A stretch of 64,000 bases of DNA from Desmodus rotundus. Lineage: Eukaryota; Chordata; Mammalia; Chiroptera; Phyllostomidae. The translations under genes and the position numbers were made by a program. The notes beneath the pieces were generated by a model, which worked only from the letters and a program-made list of their open reading frames with translations, was not told the DNA's origin and made no database searches. Below, piece by piece: positions 1 through 17,384 of the stretch. The stretch covers positions 148,032,583-148,096,582 of the forward strand of contig NC_071390.1 of NCBI RefSeq assembly GCF_022682495.2. The letters run 5' to 3'. Numbering within the stretch: the stretch's first letter is position 1; every line of letters starts with the position of its first letter.

Positions 1-518
1 GTGCAACACACGATGAATTAAATAGGTTAGGTCCTCATGGACCTACAACCCAATAAGGCTAAAAAATATGTGTGACTATAACGCCAAATAAAAATGTTAT
101 GTGTTATGAAAGAGGTACAGGCGAAGGAGGTTGAAAGTTCAAAAGAAAAAAAACATTACTTCCACGAGGAAAAATCACACCCAGCTCCTCAGAGACAAGG
201 CATTAGCGTGGAGCAGTTTACAGGGAGCTGGATGGAGGTAGGTGTGACTTGAGAGGAGGGAGGATGAGGAGAAGATTCGGGGAACCAGATGAGCAATGAC
301 ACAGTGCGGACCTGTGGAACAAGGTGCCATCAGTGTGGCCGGCTTCCTGGGTGCAGGCAAGGAGTGGAGTTTCACTCAGAGAGTACCTCGGTCTGTATTT
401 AAATGCACAACACACTCAAGGTATACAGACCGACTTAAACGCAGATTAACACAAGAAGAAAGCGTAACAAATACTAAGCAGTGAGTATGACTCAGACACG
501 AAGCACCTGAAAGACCTT

Positions 519-605
519 AACTCATTGAATCCTTACGATGCAACACTGCGACTCCTGCTGAGGAGAAACTGAAGCTCAGAGCAGTGAGTCCACTTTCCCA
601 AGTTG
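519..605 (-). repeat. MIR SINE fragment, antisense
   Basis: The stretch reads 'ttaactcattgaatcctta' followed by 'gaggagaaactgaagctca', which is the order of the MIR core in reverse orientation. It is short and diverged. Confidence 0.5.
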
Positions 606-639
606 GACAACAACGGAGTGCACACATAACCCCTCTGTC

Positions 640-1115
640 ATACGGCCTCTCCATGTTTGCAGTTTTTATATAGTTCTTTCACCTAATCAACATTAATGGT
701 GGAGAATGTTTACAAATGCTGAGAAGTTAAAAAGGAAAATAAGTCACTTATAACCACATCTCTCAAAGATAACCAGAATTGGCATTTCTCTATGTTATAC
801 ATACATATATTTTTTTTAATAAAATCTGGATAGCACTATACATATTGTTTTATAACCTGGGTTTTTCCTTTAATTTTTTACGGACAACTTCCCAAGTTGT
901 TAATATTTAGACTTGAATGGCTGTAGGGTATTCCATGAATATTCTATAACATACGACATTTTCTACATAACCTGGCTCTACTAATCAGAGACATGGGATA
1001 TTTCCATTTTTTCTATGATATAATGATACAGTTGTGAATAATTTTTAAAATAATGATCTTAACCCAGTTAAGGTAAATTCCTGGATATGGAACTGCTGTG
1101 TTCAACTAATAAAAG
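640..1115 (-). mobile_element. Old L1M-type 3' region, antisense
   Basis: The order of phrases is that of an ancient mammalian L1 3' region read backwards: 'agataaccagaattggcat', 'tgttttataacctgggttt', 'aatggctgtagggtattcca', then 'taaattcctggatatggaac'. A second copy with the same order lies at 33955-34520. The family name is inferred from memory of consensus features. Divergence is high and there is no coding sequence. Confidence 0.45.
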
Positions 1116-1234
1116 TCCTACAGTTCATATCCAAATCACCAAGTGTGCCGACAGAACGTTGGCACGAGGTTCGTCCTCGCCGGCAGAGTAGAAGGCTGTG
1201 CAGTTCCCAGCCCGGTCACAGTCGGCACATCAGC

Positions 1235-1339
1235 TTTCTCACCTCCGCGGACACTACTGGGGAAAATGCTTTCTCACCTCCGCCCACACTACTGGGGAAA
1301 ATGCTTTCTCACCTCCGCGGACACTACTGGGGAAAATGC
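1235..1339. repeat. 35-bp minisatellite, three copies
   Basis: Three head-to-tail copies of a 35-bp unit (1235-1269, 1270-1304, 1305-1339) begin tttctcacctccgc and end ggggaaaatgc. Copies 1 and 3 are identical. Copy 2 differs only by a GG to CC change. The array lies inside an SVIL intron, about 0.5 kb before the next exon. Confidence 0.95.
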
Positions 1340-1855
1340 TACCTGAGCGCCATTCTCAATCAATGGCTTAAAATTAGGAGTACCGTTAAACGCTTTTGAC
1401 GTTAATTTTTTATTTGTATAAAAAATTATATTTTAGACATTTGTATTTCTACTTTGAATGTTTTATTTGTGCTTTTTTTGCACATTTCTTACTGAGATAT
1501 TGATCTTTTCACTATTTTCCTTGATATACTAGGGATACTAGCAAGTTTCCTTATTTCCCACTTTTTCACTTACCTTTTCATTTGCTTTGTTGGTTTTGGG
1601 TTTTTGTTTGTTTGGGGGTTTTTTGCAATGTCATTTTTATTTCTGTGTTGTCAGTGCATAAATCTCTTCTCCTTTGATAACTTCTTTTGCAATTATGATT
1701 AAAAAGGACTTCCCTGCCTCCAAGTTCAGATAAATGCTACCTATTTTTTATACTAATTCTTTGATTATTTCTTATTTTGTATGAATTCTCCAATCCCTCT
1801 GAGATTTTCTTTGGTGCATATTTTGTTTTTACCTTTGTTCTCTTTTCTTTCCAAG

Positions 1856-7540
<5,685 letters not shown>

Positions 7541-8420
7541 GCACAGAGATGCTGGCGGAACCTCAGTTGTCACTTTCAATACCATTGGACCAGGAAAATG
7601 AATATTTTTTGGGCTGGTATTTTTAAAAGCATTTTTTAATCAGAGTTTTCAAAACCTGAAGTTATTAGCTCTCCTGCTTGTCCTGGAGTTGTGTATTTTG
7701 TAAATGTTTAAGAGAACTCTTCGGGAACTCTTTCCGCGATTCAGCAGGTAATGTTAATAAAAACCCCGCAGGTGCGCCCCAGCGCCCGGCGGCAGCGGCA
7801 GTGGCGGCCGCGGCACCGCCCTCCTGTTCCAGCTAAGTGTGGCCTATTTTTTTTTAAGCAGTTCTCTTTATAAAGTGTCATTTTGATAGTTTGTGGATTC
7901 TAAAATATATATATTTATATAAACACCATATAAATCAAATATGTATTTAACAAAGTGATATGTATTCATTCACTTTTAAGATTTTGGGGGGTGTCAAAAT
8001 AATATTAAAGGGTAGATGGAGTTGTTTCTGTGGAATTAGCTCGGCCGCCAACGCTATACCCACCGTGTTCAGAAGCGTCTGTTCGGCATTCGGTCTCACT
8101 TGCTCTGAGTGCTGCTTCCGGTGCAAAAAGGAACAGAAAATGCACTTCCTGGCATGGAATCTATGCGAATTCACCTTTCTACCTTAATGTCTCCCCAAAT
8201 GTATAGTGCCTTGTTTTTATGTACAGTTTATATACATAAAAATGTGCCCTGCCTTTTTTGATGATGGTTTGGAACATTATCTACAATTTTACTCTGAAAT
8301 AGTAGAAATAAAAAAACATCTCAATTTCTAATATCTGTTGTAAACATTAAACATGTCATTTTGTGATCTAGGTCTCCAAAATAAAAGCTTCGGAATAAAC
8401 ACAGCAATTAACTGATTCGT
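7541..8420 (+). other. SVIL: SVIL 3' UTR
   Basis: The AU-rich untranslated region follows the TGA stop. It is broken by a CpG-rich block at about 7768-7832 that includes repeated GGCGGC-type units. No other gene is seen. The end is placed 15-30 nt after the last AATAAA, so the cleavage site is an estimate. Confidence 0.8.
8380..8399 (+). terminator. SVIL: Paired polyadenylation signals of SVIL
   Basis: Two AATAAA hexamers lie at 8380-8385 and 8394-8399. An earlier one at 8307-8312 could be used as an alternative. A T-rich stretch follows at about 8440-8470, as expected downstream of a cleavage site. Confidence 0.75.
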
Positions 8421-9664
8421 TCACATTGAATTCCAAGCACATTCCTTTCTGAAAAATATTTTTTTGCAAATGTTAACCTAGTACCAATATTTCACTATTA
8501 AGTAGTATCTGCTCTTTTAATTTCGTTTAGGGCAAGATTTTGTACAGGGTCGTAGGACTACGTAGACAGATATTCGACCCAGAAAATTCTAAATACTGTT
8601 TTAAAGACATATTTTTGCAAATCATCCTTTAACAATCTCTTTTCCCTAAAACTATATCTATATCTACAGTCTAAGTATATCTACATCTCAAAATCAGGAT
8701 CTCAGTGCTGTTTCAAATATTGAATATATAAGGTATTTAGAAAACTTAAAGTGAATTTCTTAAAGGTATTCAGAAAACTCCTCCCAGGCACATAGGTTGT
8801 TAATATCCCACGTCCATTGTTTGAACGAATGTTACGGGCCTACTATAAGTTGTTACTGCTCCCCCCCAACTTTGTTTTACTTTTAACATATCGAATAGCA
8901 TTTGCTTTAAACATTGTCGCATACTTGTGCACCTGCACCGTGGGGCTGTAACCCCTTCCTGGTCCCACCACTTTATGACTACATGATATTGGGAAGTCAC
9001 GGAGTTTTCTACTACATTTTCTTAAAAAAAAAAAGGGGGGGGGGAGTCAGTACCAGCTCTCCTGCCCACGTCACGAGATTGATTCTTGGTGAGGGTCAAG
9101 TGGGAGCTCCTTAAATATTGTCAACTCCTAGGTACCGGCTGATGCTGATATTTTTGTTATTGTAGCTGACCTAGGGGAGACGAGAGTGGAAGTTAAGGAA
9201 TGGAGTCACACGCCTAGAAATTAATAGATTAAACTAAAACAAGTGGGACCTTCCAAAGAAACAAATGTAGGAGGGAAAGGAGAGAGCGGCTTGGAGTGTA
9301 TGTCCCATGGGCAGTAAGCAAGGAGAAGCAGAGAAGGACTCCCAGAGCCAGCAGGGCCACCCATGGAGTGTCCAAAGGAGAGGCAGGGCTGCCCATGTCA
9401 GTTCAAAGAGGTGACCTGGATCCTTTTACACACAGAAGTGACTGGGTTGCTAAAAGCCTGCAGTGAAGAGCCTGCCAGAGATGATAGGTAAGTGTCATGA
9501 GCAATATTAAATTTTGTCATAGGAAATATGTATTAAAAACCCCCAAAGTATAGATTTCAGTACTATTTGCAGTTTCAGGCACCCACTGCGGGTCTTACAG
9601 TGCATTCCCCTTGGATAAGAGGTATTGCTATCTATGAAATTTCCTGAAAAGACAAAGTCACTCA
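8421..9664. other. Intergenic sequence just past SVIL, unassigned
   Basis: This is AT-rich sequence with no exon-like ORF. The only notable feature is an A-run followed by a G-run at about 9024-9046. I recognise no repeat family. Confidence 0.6.
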
Positions 9665-9878
9665 GAGAGAAAGCAGACCATTGGGGGCTGGAAATGGAAA
9701 TAGGAGTGAAGGCTGACCGCACGTAACAAGAGGGAACTTTTGAGGAGATGGAAATTGTTCTAAAACTGGATGGTGGTGATGGTTGCCCAGCTCTGTAAAA
9801 GTGCTAAAACGTGTGAAGCTGCGCACTTACAGAGGCGTATTTTATGGCATGCGTGTTATACCTCAAGAAAGCTGTTTT
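9665..9878 (+). mobile_element. Old L1M 3' end
   Basis: The phrases 'gggaacttttgaggagatgg', 'aactggatggtggtgatggt' and 'gtgttatacctcaagaaagc' followed by an A-rich end match the 3' UTR tail of old mammalian L1 elements in sense orientation. The left boundary is uncertain. Confidence 0.6.
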
Positions 9879-12205
9879 AAAAAGTAGTAACACTGATCTA
9901 TGTGGAAAATGCCAACAGTAGCATTATGAAGATGTATAAATTGGGATTTGAAAATCATAGATGATGCGACTGTTAAGGAAATAATTATCCGGGATACTTG
10001 TTAAGGCAGGGAGGCCGGCCACATTCAGAGGCACCACTGTAGGTGCGGGCGCCCCTGCAGTGAGGTTTGCTGGAGGGGAGACAGACTGGGCTCGCCTCAG
10101 AACAGACAAGGAAAAGTGGGAATTTATAGCCAGGGGGCAGAGAGGGTGGTGTTCGGTGGGTGGAAAGTCAGTCAGAGGAAGCATGAAGATGGGGGTAAGG
10201 GGGTCTTCTGATGGAGGCAGATCATGGGGCTCAGGCATCACCCAGGCAATGGTGGAGGATGCGGACCCTGGCCAGATTACAAGGGTGATCAGGTGTCAAG
10301 GGTGGGGACGTGGGCCTCACATAGCTGACAAGATTCTTGTTAAAAGAGGGCTTTTGGAGGACATGCCCAAGGACAGGGCCCAGTTGGGCTCAGAGGAGTC
10401 TCTGTCACCACTTCCCAAGTACAAGTACTTCAGCAATTTGATTTATGTTCTTTTAGACTTTTCTTTATACCTATTAATGTGGAGATGGGTGCTCATATAT
10501 TTTTGAAGAGAAAAATTGCATTTGTTCTTCAGCGTCTTAATTTTCCTGTTAACAGTAGGGCTCAGACAAGGGTCCTTGGATGTTTACCTGGGTATGTGTG
10601 AGGTTCTGAGGCCACAGAGGGCGCAGTGTGGAGGCCAAATCACCGACCTCCCCCGACCCCGGGCCTGTCCACATTCCTCACAGGGTGGGCAGCGTCATGC
10701 CCAGGCCCAGAAACAGGGTGGGGGCTACATCTTCACAGGCCTCCTTGATGCCAGACCCAGAGCTAAGGGCCAGAATTCTCGAAGCAGGCCCTGTGCAAAG
10801 CCTTCCTGGACAGCAGGGCAGTGAGTGGGTACAGTAACAAGTCAGAGGTCAAGGTGATGGTTCAAATGCAAGTAGTGGAAATTCGTCTCTATTGGTCAGA
10901 TTTGGCCCAAAGAAAACTTCCTACTTTACTTTCAAAAAGTAGATGCACAAAGGATGTCAGGGCTGCTTTAGATGAGCTGCAGTAGATGGACCCACAGGTC
11001 GGGGCAGAAAGACGGATGTGCCAGGGGACAACTCCAGAGCCTTTGTGTACCTGTAGTCAGGACATGGATTTGCGGGGTACGGAGCTTGTATGGAAACACC
11101 CCACAGGTTCCACCGTTGGAATGCACAGGGCATTGCGTTGATCCTGGAGGGTGAATAGGAAGAAGGATGAACAGACCAGCACTCCTCATTTCTAATAACG
11201 GACTAGTCATCTTTTGTGTTGTGCTGCTGACATTGAAAACAAAGCTCCAGGAGCAAAAAAAGAACGCCAGCTGAGGTCCTGGCAGGAGGTGCCCCAAACC
11301 CCTCAGTCTAACACCCCTCAGAGCCGTGGGAAAAGCCCTTGACACCTAATGCCACGCAGCTTGGGAAGTCTCTTCAGGGAGATATTGGAGCTGACGTGTA
11401 TGGTCGGAAGATCGACATAAATTGCCTGTGATGAAACCTCATTGAATGAAGTCCAACTTTATTGTCTGAACACCATTTTAGCATCCATCCTGAAATGGTT
11501 ATAACAGGGCATGTTAGCTCCATGAAGGAAAGAAATGTGGAATGACAACTAAAGAAGCAGCTGTAAGCCAATATGGAAGCAAAGAAAAGGAATGTGGGAC
11601 AGGGAGGAAAGGCAGGTACCTGCTACTTTCTGATTGCTGGTTTCTACAAATGAATGCAAGCCACTAAACGATGCATTTGGGGAGTGTAAGCCATTGTTAA
11701 TGAAAGCCCTCCCTCAGAGGCGACGATCAAGTAGGCACCCTACCTCCCCTCCTGGCTTCCCTCACCTCCTCCACCCCCACCTTCAGTGGTTCCTCCCCCT
11801 GCAAGCACCAGTACTTCCTGTGTCAGAAATCGGGAATCACAGAGGGCTCACATGGAGCATCGTTTGTCAGGGATGACATTTAAGGTCCGGATGGGGAAGA
11901 TTTTTTTCTGGAGGTTGGCAGGGTCCTTCCACCACCCAGACCTGCCCATAGTGGCAGCCATATCACCTGCCTGCGTGTGTGTCTGGGCTCACGTGCTGTA
12001 CACACAGACCTGTCATGATGGAAGTGGCCCATAAGCACCTGCATTTACTGCTCATTCCCTCCAGTGTTGACGAGTGTGACAAGGTGTAGGCCTCACCTGA
12101 AAACACGCACAAGCTACGTCCAGGCTCTGCCCCCACAAGGAGCGAGCATTCCAGGGAAAAGAAAACAAGGGGCATTCACCAAAAGCATAAGATGCCAGGG
12201 GAGTC
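9879..12205. other. Intergenic sequence, unassigned
   Basis: I see no gene. An open frame of 149 codons at 10060-10506 lies in purine-rich sequence with a repeat-like, LTR-like look that I could not name. 11370-11730 is also unassigned. No splice-bounded coding pattern is visible. Confidence 0.5.
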
Positions 12206-12455
12206 TGTTATGGATTGAAATGTGCACTCTTCACCCGCTCAAAGAAATTGATATGCTAGTGTTCTAACTCCTACTAATACAGTGTGTGACTTTAGTCGGA
12301 GATAGTCTACAGGTAATCAAGTCAAGTGAGGTCGTTAGGGTGGCTATCCTCCAATATGACCAGAGTCCCTGTGGGAAGGGGGAATTTGGACACAGAGACA
12401 GGTATTTAGAGAGGGAAGACCAGATGGGGAGAAGATGGGCAACTATGAAGGGCCC
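12206..12455 (+). mobile_element. MLT1-type MaLR LTR, left part
   Basis: It starts TGTTATGGATTGAAATGTGC and continues with 'gaggtcgttagggtggctat' and 'gacacagagacaggtattta', the order seen in MLT1-type solo LTRs. It breaks off at about 12455, where mariner sequence begins. The right part resumes at about 13018. No internal region or coding sequence is present, so this is an old solo LTR. Confidence 0.7.
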
Positions 12456-12960
12456 CCCCAATGGAATTTATTAATTAAAAAATTGTGAATTTATTCTTAT
12501 ACATTTAAACTTCAGTCACCTCCAGGGTACTCTCCATTTGATGCAATATGCCTATTGAGACATTTTTCCTCCTGCTCAAACCAGTTTTTGAACTCATCAA
12601 TTTTGATATCTTTTAATGCTTCTGCTGTTTTTTATTTGTTTCATCTCTTCCACATTGGCAAAACATTTCTCTTTGAGCATGTCTTTTGTCTGGGAAATAA
12701 ATAAAAAAGTCTCTTGGGGCAAGATCAGGTGAATAAGGAGGATGGGGCATGGGGATCATGCCATTTTTGGTCAAAAACTGCTGAACACTCAGCGCGGAGT
12801 GGACAGGTGCGCTCCTAAGTCACCCACCCATCATGAAATGGGCAAGTGTGTTTCAAGAGTCTTCAAAAAAAGGTTCATCAAAGCCGAACGCAGCCTTTCA
12901 CAACAACGCCAGCTGATTATACTGATACGGTGGGTTCCTAGAACACTCATCTAGTTGGGG
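12456..12960 (-). pseudogene. Mariner transposase fragment inserted in the LTR
   Basis: Read on the minus strand, the stretch at 12703-12747 encodes PHPPYSPDLAPRDFF. This is the signature around the third catalytic Asp of mariner (DD34D) transposases. Sequence on both sides gives recognisable but frameshifted pieces, including ALSVQQFLTKNG before the motif and a FEQEEKC-like stretch after it. Several stops and frame breaks make it inactive. Only the C-terminal third to half of the transposase and the 3' flank (12456-12530) are seen. The 5' end and its terminal repeat were not found. Confidence 0.8.
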
Positions 12961-13017
12961 AAGACTGTGCTACAAGGGGGCCACCCTCCAGAAGATAATT
13001 CTGGGATTTTTTGGGGT

Positions 13018-13170
13018 CCCCCATCCTACATTCCAAAGAGAGAGACCTTAGAAGAAACCATTCCTACCAAAACCCTGATCTCAGATTTCTAGACTCTGAA
13101 GCAATAAATTTCTGTTGTCTTAAGCCATGCAGTCTGTGGTACTTTGTTAAAGCAGATCTAGGAAACACAC
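13018..13170 (+). mobile_element. MLT1-type MaLR LTR, right part
   Basis: The phrases 'agaagaaaccattcctacca', 'aataaatttctgttgtctta' and 'gcagtctgtggtactttgtt' are the MLT1 LTR 3' part with its AATAAA signal. It is the continuation of the LTR at 12206-12455. The 58 bases between it and the mariner fragment are unassigned. Confidence 0.75.
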
Positions 13171-15607
13171 AGAATGCAAAGGAGGGTCTTCTGGTTGGAA
13201 GGGGAAGGGAAGGGAGCAATCAAGGCAGCTTCCTGGAGGAAGTGTTATCTGGTTAGACCTGGACTGTTAGAATTTCTCACTGCAGCTAGCATCAGCCCAT
13301 CCAACAATAGCTCCAAAGGGGAATATTTAAAGCGGGATGGTGGAGAGGGAGGGTGTGCCAGTCTCCTAGCTTCGGCACAGACAGGATGAGGGAATAGCAA
13401 TTACAGCCCCAAGGCTAAAGTGAAGGTTTGGTGTGGTTAAAGGAAGTTAGAAATGGACAGGCTGATTGGTCTAGGGCAAAGGACATTGTCAGGTGAGAGG
13501 ATGAGCTGGGAACAACATCTGGGACTGACTCCTGGTCTGCAGGATGTGTTAGGCCAATGGGCAGCCTCCCATCCTCACCGTGACTCAGTGAGTTTGTTTT
13601 CAGGACCCTCTGGTCTCATCTCACTGGCTTACCTTACACTGTGGGACCACACTTCTGTCTTGTACCTTTATATTCAAAAATTAAACGTGTTGGCTCTATT
13701 CAGTCCCTGTCTAGTCTACTCTTCATATAAAATTTTTTTGAAATCTCTGGCAGCAAGTCCGTGGGGAATGCTAGTCTAGGGTTTTCTGCCCAGCGGGGCC
13801 ATTGTTGCAGACCTGTATTGACTACAAGAGGGCTCTGCCAAGTGTTGGGTGCAGGACGGCCCCCGGGTTCGGTCGTCTGCACTCCGTCTGCGTGTGATGA
13901 TTACTGAGTAATGGAGACCCACGAACGTCCTGCCGGGTCTCCCTTAGAAGGGACTTGGGAAGGGAGGGTAAGGAATCCCACTCCCAGTCCTGTGCCAGCA
14001 TTCTCCAAATGATTCCATCACATCCATGAAGCAGTCCTGTGACTCATTCACATCTGTCAAGTGGGGTGGGCACTACCAGCACCTACCCCGTACAAGGAAA
14101 CGGCAGAACGTGGGTGAAGCACTGAGCTGCCTCAGAGTAGTTGTTCAATAACATAGGAAGGTCAGCCAGACCAGGGGATGGAAGTAAGATGGGCACCCCC
14201 TGACGCAGGACAGCAGCAGCCTCAGGCACTCAGGCGGGGGGCCAGGACTCCACCAGTAGGACCCAGGGGACGATTGTCTCCATAGGAACTCAGCAGGGGG
14301 GGTGGCATGGCATGCTGCCTCTTAGGTGGTAACCAACTCTGGCCTCGTGTGTAGGACCCAGTTCCGTCTTAAGGATCTGAAGCCACATCACTGACAGTTC
14401 CCACTTCATTGTCAGTCTGACTCCAGCGTGTGGAAGGTGGGAAATGGGCCAGTTGTCCTCGGGGCCATTCAGGCGGGTCGTCCTGTTCCAGGTGGGATCC
14501 TAGAACCTCAGAGAGGTGGCACGGGGCATCAGAGACTCTGGCCCCCTCATCCCGTGGATGGGTCTCTGCTGTTCCCAATGGTGGGAGGCAGATGGCCATC
14601 CTCACTCCTGACTCCGGCTGCAGAGGGTTTGGCCTCACTTTAGAGCCCTCATGGCCCCAGTCCCCACCTGGGCGTCTGTGTGGACAGGGCTCCGTGGCCA
14701 GAGGCTCCTGCTTGAGTGCCCACTGGGCAGCAGGGCAGGAACAAAAAGCTGAGTCACCTTGCTCTCTATGAGAAAGGACGTGCAGGCCCGGGGAGTGATT
14801 CAGAACTTGTTCCACTGTTTGGGAGAACAAATGGAGGGAGTAAAATATTCAGATGGAGCCTTCACACTGCCCTTGAGAGCCTGGGTGGGAGGAATGGCTG
14901 GGTGACCAGGGGCCTGAGGAAGAAAGTGCTCGCTATGAAAACACAGCTTCTAGATGAGGCCCCCACCACCCACCAGCAGCCTGAGAGCTTCCCCAGCCCC
15001 TGCAGTGGCAGGGTTGGGGAGAGACGTTTGTTGTTCATATCCAAGTGTTGCTCTGACAGATGCATATTAATTTTCAAAATAATAATTTTGAAATTATGAA
15101 ACCTGTCAGCTACATTCCTCAGTAGGAGAAGCCGAGACTCGGAACTGCGGCTGGCCAGGGAGAGAAGAACGTTGGCATTCGGCCCACGGTCTGCGGCGGA
15201 GAAGCTGTAGGGCCAGCAGGTGACGCTGTTGCTCACCAGCTGAAGCCCAGGAGCCCGGCAGGGGAGCCCCTCCCCGCCTAAGTCATGATGTGGAAAGCAA
15301 GCGCCAGTTGCTTGGCAGTGGGATGGGCTAGGACCTGCCCCCCAAGACCCTAGCTGCCCCTGAGTGACCCCAGATCCACTCCTTAAATTATTTTCAACAC
15401 AAACAACAGGAATCCAGTGACTCTGGGAGTGCAATTCCCACAGGCAGCCTCCTCTCAACCTGACCCTGCTAGGGGCTCAGAGAGTTCTCAGAGGCAAATC
15501 CCTGGGGGCCAGCACTGCAGCGATACAAGCACTGAGGAATCACACAGTGAAACGAAACTGCCCCAGGTCAGGGCTTCTGCAGGAGGGTCCCCGTCCCTGT
15601 CCACACG
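13171..15607. other. Intergenic sequence, unassigned
   Basis: There is no recognisable gene. A weak sense MIR may be present at about 14035-14160 ('gttcaataacataggaag' end). The long open frames on both strands at 14369-15458 lie in GC-rich sequence, have no recognisable domains and overlap each other. An AT-rich block at 15060-15105 stands out. Confidence 0.5.
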
Positions 15608-15608
15608 C

Positions 15609-15652
15609 TTCTTTCTTTCTTTCTTTCTTTCTTTCTTTTTTTTTTTTTTTTT
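15609..15652. repeat. (CTTT)n / poly-T simple repeat
   Basis: About six CTTT units are followed by about 18 T. Length is likely to vary between individuals. Confidence 0.95.
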
Positions 15653-17384
15653 GGCCTTCTTTAAATGTCTTTCCTCTGGCAGTTTTGCCATCTGTAAAAT
15701 GAAGGTGCTACCTTTCTTAGAATCAATTAGTTCCTGTCAGGAAAGCTCTCCGCAGATGAAAAACACTACATTCTATTTACCAAATATTTAATTAGACACA
15801 CTTGGGGATGAGTCATACTCATCTATTAAACTTGCAGAATAACCAGAGAAAATGGCAGGATCAGAAATATAATTTTAAATACAGGTTTTCATAGATTTTG
15901 CACTTTCTGGAACTATAAGAAAGAATTTTTGAATTAACATTCCAATTTCTTCCTGTTGCCCAGGGCCCTGAGGAATCAGACTCCCTTCTCACTCAGCCCG
16001 TTGGCTGGGCCGCTGTTGCCCAAGGCACCCTCAGCCTGGCCTGGGTGGCCCCTCAGCCACAGCCCTGCGGTGGCGTGAAGGCAGCGTCACAGGAGGGCCT
16101 GGTGTCAGGAGGCCTCGCTTACGTGCCCCAAACTGCTCTCCTTCCTGGCAGGTCATACTATCCCCTCTACCTCGGGCCATTTCCTCCCGTCCTATCTGTC
16201 ACATGCCCGCCCCCTTTCTGCCCTGGCAGGGACTCCGTGAGGAGAAATTAGGTCATATGCAAGACAAGAGCACTTTCACGTGAAAGACAGCAAAGCAGCT
16301 CAGAGTTGAAGGTGATTCACAGGCATTTCTAGAGGCTTAGAAGCACCATGGCCCAGTTTACATTCAGGTCAGGGCCCCACCGCAGCGGAGACCCTGGTGT
16401 TCTCCTGGCATGTGGGAAAATTATTTTATTTCTTGCTCTGCAAAGATTTACTAAGCCTCTGCCATTTATATAAAGCTATGCTAGAGATGCATGTTAAAAT
16501 GGTACAGGGGACTGTCTCTGATTTTCTCCCAAGGCATAATTTTCAAAAAGTTAAAAACAAAACCCTCCTCTGGACATATGGTGATATATTTGGGGGCCTC
16601 CAGAAACAGGCACCAAGAAGGGCAAGACATGTATTGGGTTAAAGACAAAAGATAGAAGGAGCAGGAGGAGGCAGGGAGAGCCTTCAGATGATGGTGGGAG
16701 TCTGACCCTGAAACAAAGGACGAAGGAGGGCGCGGAAGAAAGACCCTCTGGCTGAGGGGCAGCTCAGGGAACATTTTGGCCAATCCGTGGGGAGCCCCAG
16801 AGCAGAGACTGCCCTTTGGAGGACATGGGCAGAAATGTCCAGGCCCCAGGACCCTGCTGGGCTGGGTCGCTAGCCGGGCCTGACTGTGGCATGCAGGTGG
16901 CAGTGGATCAGGAGGCACTGCACCTAGAAGCCTGCAGCTGACCGTCCTCCTCACACCACAAGCCAAAGACTTAATTTGTTAGGTGGGTAGTGAGGGAAGA
17001 AACAGGGGAGTTCATAAATACACATACTCGCCAACACTTACATGCTTCTGCATATAGAGAGGAGACAGTGGGAAGAGGAGCATGGGAATCAGATTTCAGA
17101 ATTACATTGAAATTGGGTCAGGTGCAAATGTTAATAAAAACATTAACATTTGCAGTAACTTTTTTCTACCAGTCAGAAATCATTCCCCTCTACTCGACAA
17201 AAATCACTTGCAGTTTCTTCCCTTCTTACAAGTTCACACGTAACTTCAGCATCTGGGCCCTGATTGATAGCAAGCTGTCAGTCAGACAGACGGCTTTCCC
17301 TGGAGAGCCCAGCACCACAGGCAGGGGGCGATGTCCTGACTGGTGTTTGTGCCTCTGGTCCAAGTTTCAGACAACTAGTACTTC
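15653..17384. other. Intergenic sequence, unassigned
   Basis: No gene or named repeat is recognised. A perfect inverted repeat at 17123-17154 is listed separately. Confidence 0.5.
17123..17154. repeat. Perfect 13-bp inverted repeat with 6-nt loop
   Basis: The left arm TGCAAATGTTAAT (17123-17135) and right arm ATTAACATTTGCA (17142-17154) are exact reverse complements around AAAAAC. The arm contains TGCAAAT, close to an octamer-type (POU) half site. Function is unknown. Confidence 0.9.

Larger units (their letters stand above)
1..1855 (+). other. SVIL: SVIL intron, 3' part
   Basis: This is non-coding sequence upstream of the first visible SVIL exon, ending in a pyrimidine-rich tract and a CCAAG acceptor at 1851-1855. 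I found no exon-like stretch in it that resembles supervillin. It holds a MIR fragment, a decayed L1-type stretch, a 35-bp tandem repeat and AT-rich sequence (1400-1800). Positions 1-518 show nothing I can name. The upstream exon and the 5' part of this intron lie outside the window. Confidence 0.85.

Noticed and set aside
14862..15458. 198-residue minus-strand open frame
   Set aside because: It runs through unrelated AT-rich and GC-rich segments, has no domain and is matched by plus-strand frames of similar length. There is no splice or polyA context.
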